From: Deltaproteobacteria bacterium RIFCSPHIGHO2_12_FULL_43_9
GTDB lineage: Bacteria; Bdellovibrionota; O2-12-FULL-43-9
NCBI GenBank assembly: GCA_001798265.1
Contig: MGRR01000049.1
Location: forward strand, 1 to 6,223
DNA length: 6,223 bases
Reading direction: 5' to 3'
Part shown: positions 4,318-6,223 of the stretch, one piece after another
How the letters are laid out: each line of letters opens with the position of its first letter
How positions within the stretch are numbered: position 1 is the first letter of the stretch
Position numbers and translations under genes: made by a program
The notes under the pieces: model-generated
Database searches by the model: none
What the model was told of the DNA's origin: nothing
What the model saw: only the letters and a program-made list of their open reading frames with translations

Positions 4318-5565
4318 ATGAATTTAAAGGAACTGAAACAGAAGAACATCGCTGAGTTAAATAATCTCGCAAAAAAATTAAACATTGAAAACGCAGCGGG
4401 GCTAAGGAGGCAGGAGTTAATCTTTGCCCTTCTGCAGGCGCATACCGAAAAAGAGGGGATGATTTTCGGGGAAGGGGTGCTTGAGATTCTCCCTGATGGA
4501 TTCGGATTTTTAAGATCCCCAGATTATAACTATCTCCCGGGACCAGATGATATCTACGTTTCACCAAGCCAGATCAGAAGATTTAGTTTAAGAACCGGGG
4601 ATACAATCAGTGGTCAGATTCGTCCTCCAAAAGATTCCGAGAGATATTTTGCGCTTCTAAAGGTTGAACAGGTTAATTTTGAGGATCCGGATATCGCCAG
4701 AGATAAGATTCTTTTCGATAATTTAACCCCGCTCTACCCCGAGCAGCAGATAAATTGCGAATTTACATCCGAAAACTACTCTACAAGGGTTATAAACATG
4801 CTCTGTCCTTTGGGAAAGGGGCAGAGGGCTTTAATTGTGGCTCCTCCAAGGGCCGGAAAAACCATTATTCTTCAGGATATCGCGAACGCAATAACAAAAA
4901 ATCACGCTGAGATTAAACTTATTGTTTTGCTTATTGACGAGCGACCTGAAGAGGTCACGGATATGGTTCGAAACGTCAAGGGTGAGGTTGTCAGTTCAAC
5001 ATTTGATGAGCCGGCCTCAAGACACGTCCAGGTTGCCGAGATGGTTATTGAGAAGGCCAAGAGGCTTGTTGAGCATAAAAAGGATGTTGTCATTCTGCTG
5101 GACAGCATTACCAGGCTGGCACGCGCCTATAACACCGTTGTGCCGCCAAGTGGCAAGATCCTCTCCGGTGGTGTCGATTCCAATGCCCTTCATAAACCAA
5201 AGAGATTCTTTGGTGCCGCGAGGAATATTGAAGAAGGGGGGAGTTTAACCATTATTGCCACTGCCCTTATTGAGACCGGCAGCCGTATGGATGAGGTAAT
5301 CTTTGAAGAATTCAAGGGTACAGGTAACTCAGAGGTCTACCTTGATAGAAAGCTGGCAGAGAAGCGTATATTCCCGGCAATTGATATTAATAAATCAGGG
5401 ACGAGAAAAGAGGATCTACTGCTGCACAAAGATGTGCTTAATCGCATCTGGATTTTAAGAAAGGTTCTCTCACCTATGAACCAGGTAGATGCAATGGAGT
5501 TCTTGCTTGATAAGCTAAAAAGTACTAAAACAAATGCCAATTTTATTGAGTCGATGACTAGTTAA
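4318..5565 (+). CDS. rho: Transcription termination factor Rho
   Basis: Rho is the hexameric RNA-dependent ATPase/helicase that terminates transcription by loading on unstructured C-rich RNA. The 415-residue product (E. coli 419) is collinear with the E. coli protein. The N-terminal helical bundle MNLKELKQKN...LRRQELIFALL spans 1-39. The primary RNA-binding OB domain includes GFGFLRS (61-67) and DDIYVSPSQIRRF (77-89). Further motifs are Walker A APPRAGKT (175-182, K181), LLIDERPEEVTDM (204-216), STFDEPASRHVQVAEM (227-242), Walker B VVILLDS (257-263, D262), the Q-loop PPSGKILSGG (276-285), and the R-loop EEFKGTGN (330-337, K333). There is no N-terminal insertion. The start is supported by GAGGT 9 nt upstream and the canonical MNL-EL beginning. 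It leads the cluster rho-rpmE-prfA with 31 nt to rpmE. Confidence 0.99.
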   Translation: MNLKELKQKNIAELNNLAKKLNIENAAGLRRQELIFALLQAHTEKEGMIFGEGVLEILPDGFGFLRSPDYNYLPGPDDIYVSPSQIRRFSLRTGDTISGQIRPPKDSERYFALLKVEQVNFEDPDIARDKILFDNLTPLYPEQQINCEFTSENYSTRVINMLCPLGKGQRALIVAPPRAGKTIILQDIANAITKNHAEIKLIVLLIDERPEEVTDMVRNVKGEVVSSTFDEPASRHVQVAEMVIEKAKRLVEHKKDVVILLDSITRLARAYNTVVPPSGKILSGGVDSNALHKPKRFFGAARNIEEGGSLTIIATALIETGSRMDEVIFEEFKGTGNSEVYLDRKLAEKRIFPAIDINKSGTRKEDLLLHKDVLNRIWILRKVLSPMNQVDAMEFLLDKLKSTKTNANFIESMTS

Positions 5566-5596
5566 CATTGTTTCCCCGGTTTTTGAGAGGTTTCAG

Positions 5597-5800
5597 ATGA
5601 AGTCAGGTATTCACCCTAATTACAAAGAGACTACGATTACTTGTGCTTGTGGAAATGTAATCAATACCAGATCTACAAAAGAGAATATCCATGTGGAGGT
5701 TTGTTCAAACTGCCACCCATTTTACACGGGTACCCAGAAGCTTATTGACACCGAAGGTAGGATCGATAGGTTTATGAGAAAATACGGTAAAAAGAAATAA
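5597..5800 (+). CDS. rpmE: Large-subunit ribosomal protein L31, zinc-binding (C+) type
   Basis: A 67-residue basic protein of the 50S subunit, part of the central protuberance bridge to the 30S. The start MKSGIHPNYKETTITCACGN is typical. Four cysteines, C16 and C18 (CxC) and C36 and C39 (CxxC), form the zinc site, which defines the C+ form rather than the zinc-free paralogue. TGTQKLIDTEGRIDRF (44-59) is the conserved C-terminal part, ending in a lysine-rich tail. AGAGGT lies 5 nt before the ATG. It sits between rho and prfA, the usual neighbourhood in many proteobacteria, and is probably co-transcribed with both. In other bacteria C+ L31 serves as a zinc reserve, replaced under zinc starvation; no second copy is visible here. 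Confidence 0.98.
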   Translation: MKSGIHPNYKETTITCACGNVINTRSTKENIHVEVCSNCHPFYTGTQKLIDTEGRIDRFMRKYGKKK

Positions 5801-5807
5801 AGGGATA

Positions 5808-6223
5808 ATGTATCAAAAGCTTGCCGGGGTTGAATCCAGATTTGAGGAAATTTCTCGCCTACTGAGCGATCCGCGGATCATATCCGATCAGAAAAAATTC
5901 CAGGCTCTCATGAAAGAGCGCTCCTCTTTGGAGGATCTTGTAAGTGTCTATCGTGAATATAAAAGCGTGAAAAAACAGCTTGATGAAAACCGGGCAATGC
6001 TTGCCGAGAAGGATGATGAACTAAGGAGCCTGGCGAAATCTGAGATTGATATTCTTGAACCAAGATTGCATGAGCTGGATCAAAAATTAAGGTTACTTCT
6101 TCTTCCAAAAGATCCGCGTGATGAGAAAAACGTAATATTAGAGATAAGGCCGGGTGCCGGAGGGGATGAGGCGGGCATTTTTGTTACCGATTTATTCCGA
6201 ATGTATCAAAAATATGCAGAGAG
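5808..6223 (+). CDS. prfA: Peptide chain release factor 1, N-terminal part (cut by window end)
   Basis: RF1 recognises UAA and UAG stop codons and triggers peptide release. The first 138 codons are present; the gene runs off the right edge. The N-terminal helical domain (about 1-95), starting MYQKLAGVESRFEEISRLLSD, is followed by LLPKDPRDEKN (98-108) and LEIRPGAGGDEAGIF (111-125), the GGDEA signature of class I release factors. LLPKDPxDxKN favours RF1 over RF2, and RF2's programmed frameshift site is not seen. The stop-codon-reading PxT motif and the catalytic GGQ lie beyond the window. The ATG lies 7 nt after the rpmE stop, with AAGGGA overlapping that stop as ribosome site, so it belongs to the rho-rpmE transcript. 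Confidence 0.96.
   Translation, partial: MYQKLAGVESRFEEISRLLSDPRIISDQKKFQALMKERSSLEDLVSVYREYKSVKKQLDENRAMLAEKDDELRSLAKSEIDILEPRLHELDQKLRLLLLPKDPRDEKNVILEIRPGAGGDEAGIFVTDLFRMYQKYAE

Noticed and set aside
4154..4567. Minus-strand open frame across the rho promoter and start
   Set aside because: Covers the promoter, leader and rho N-terminus; no ribosome site or recognisable protein features.
4922..5248. Open frame of about 108 codons in another plus-strand frame within rho
   Set aside because: Fully inside the conserved ATPase core of rho; the frame stays open because of constrained rho codons.
5908..6108. Minus-strand open frame opposite prfA
   Set aside because: Antisense to the well-conserved RF1 N-terminal domain, with no independent support.

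Overview
The window looks like an ordinary chromosomal segment of a Gram-negative (diderm), moderately AT-rich bacterium. The LptM-type lipoprotein points to an LPS-bearing outer membrane. The order rho-rpmE-prfA, together with lysA followed directly by dapA, fits Deltaproteobacteria/Desulfobacterota or a related proteobacterial-grade lineage. This placement is an inference from gene content and protein resemblance, not a phylogeny.

Left part (1-1657, minus strand): a lysine/peptidoglycan-precursor cluster transcribed leftward, in the order lptM-like lipoprotein, lysA (diaminopimelate decarboxylase), dapA (dihydrodipicolinate synthase, cut by the window edge). The genes are tightly packed: lptM overlaps lysA by 20 nt, and only 1 nt separates lysA from dapA. 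A plausible minus-strand promoter lies at 1677-1706.

Middle (1658-3772, plus strand): a 101-bp divergent spacer holds a perfect 16-bp palindrome, a candidate operator. It precedes a toxin-first type II toxin-antitoxin pair (RelE/HigB-superfamily toxin, HTH antitoxin, 4-nt overlap). Only 16 nt later comes nth (endonuclease III, with all catalytic and Fe-S residues), then an isoprenylcysteine-methyltransferase-family membrane protein.

Right part (3773-6223, plus strand): a cold-shock protein gene with a roughly 90-nt leader that can form alternative stems, then a strong GC-rich hairpin without a T-run. Next comes a near-consensus promoter for rho, a structured rho leader, and the informational cluster rho-rpmE-prfA (prfA truncated by the window end).

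I see no clear undescribed multi-gene system. The most interesting signals are regulatory: a lysine-codon run at the end of lptM lying exactly over the lysA initiation region, the toxin-antitoxin operator with possible read-through into nth, and the structured leaders of csp and rho. No tRNA, rRNA, CRISPR array or insertion sequence was recognised, and no intergenic stretch exceeds about 205 bp.
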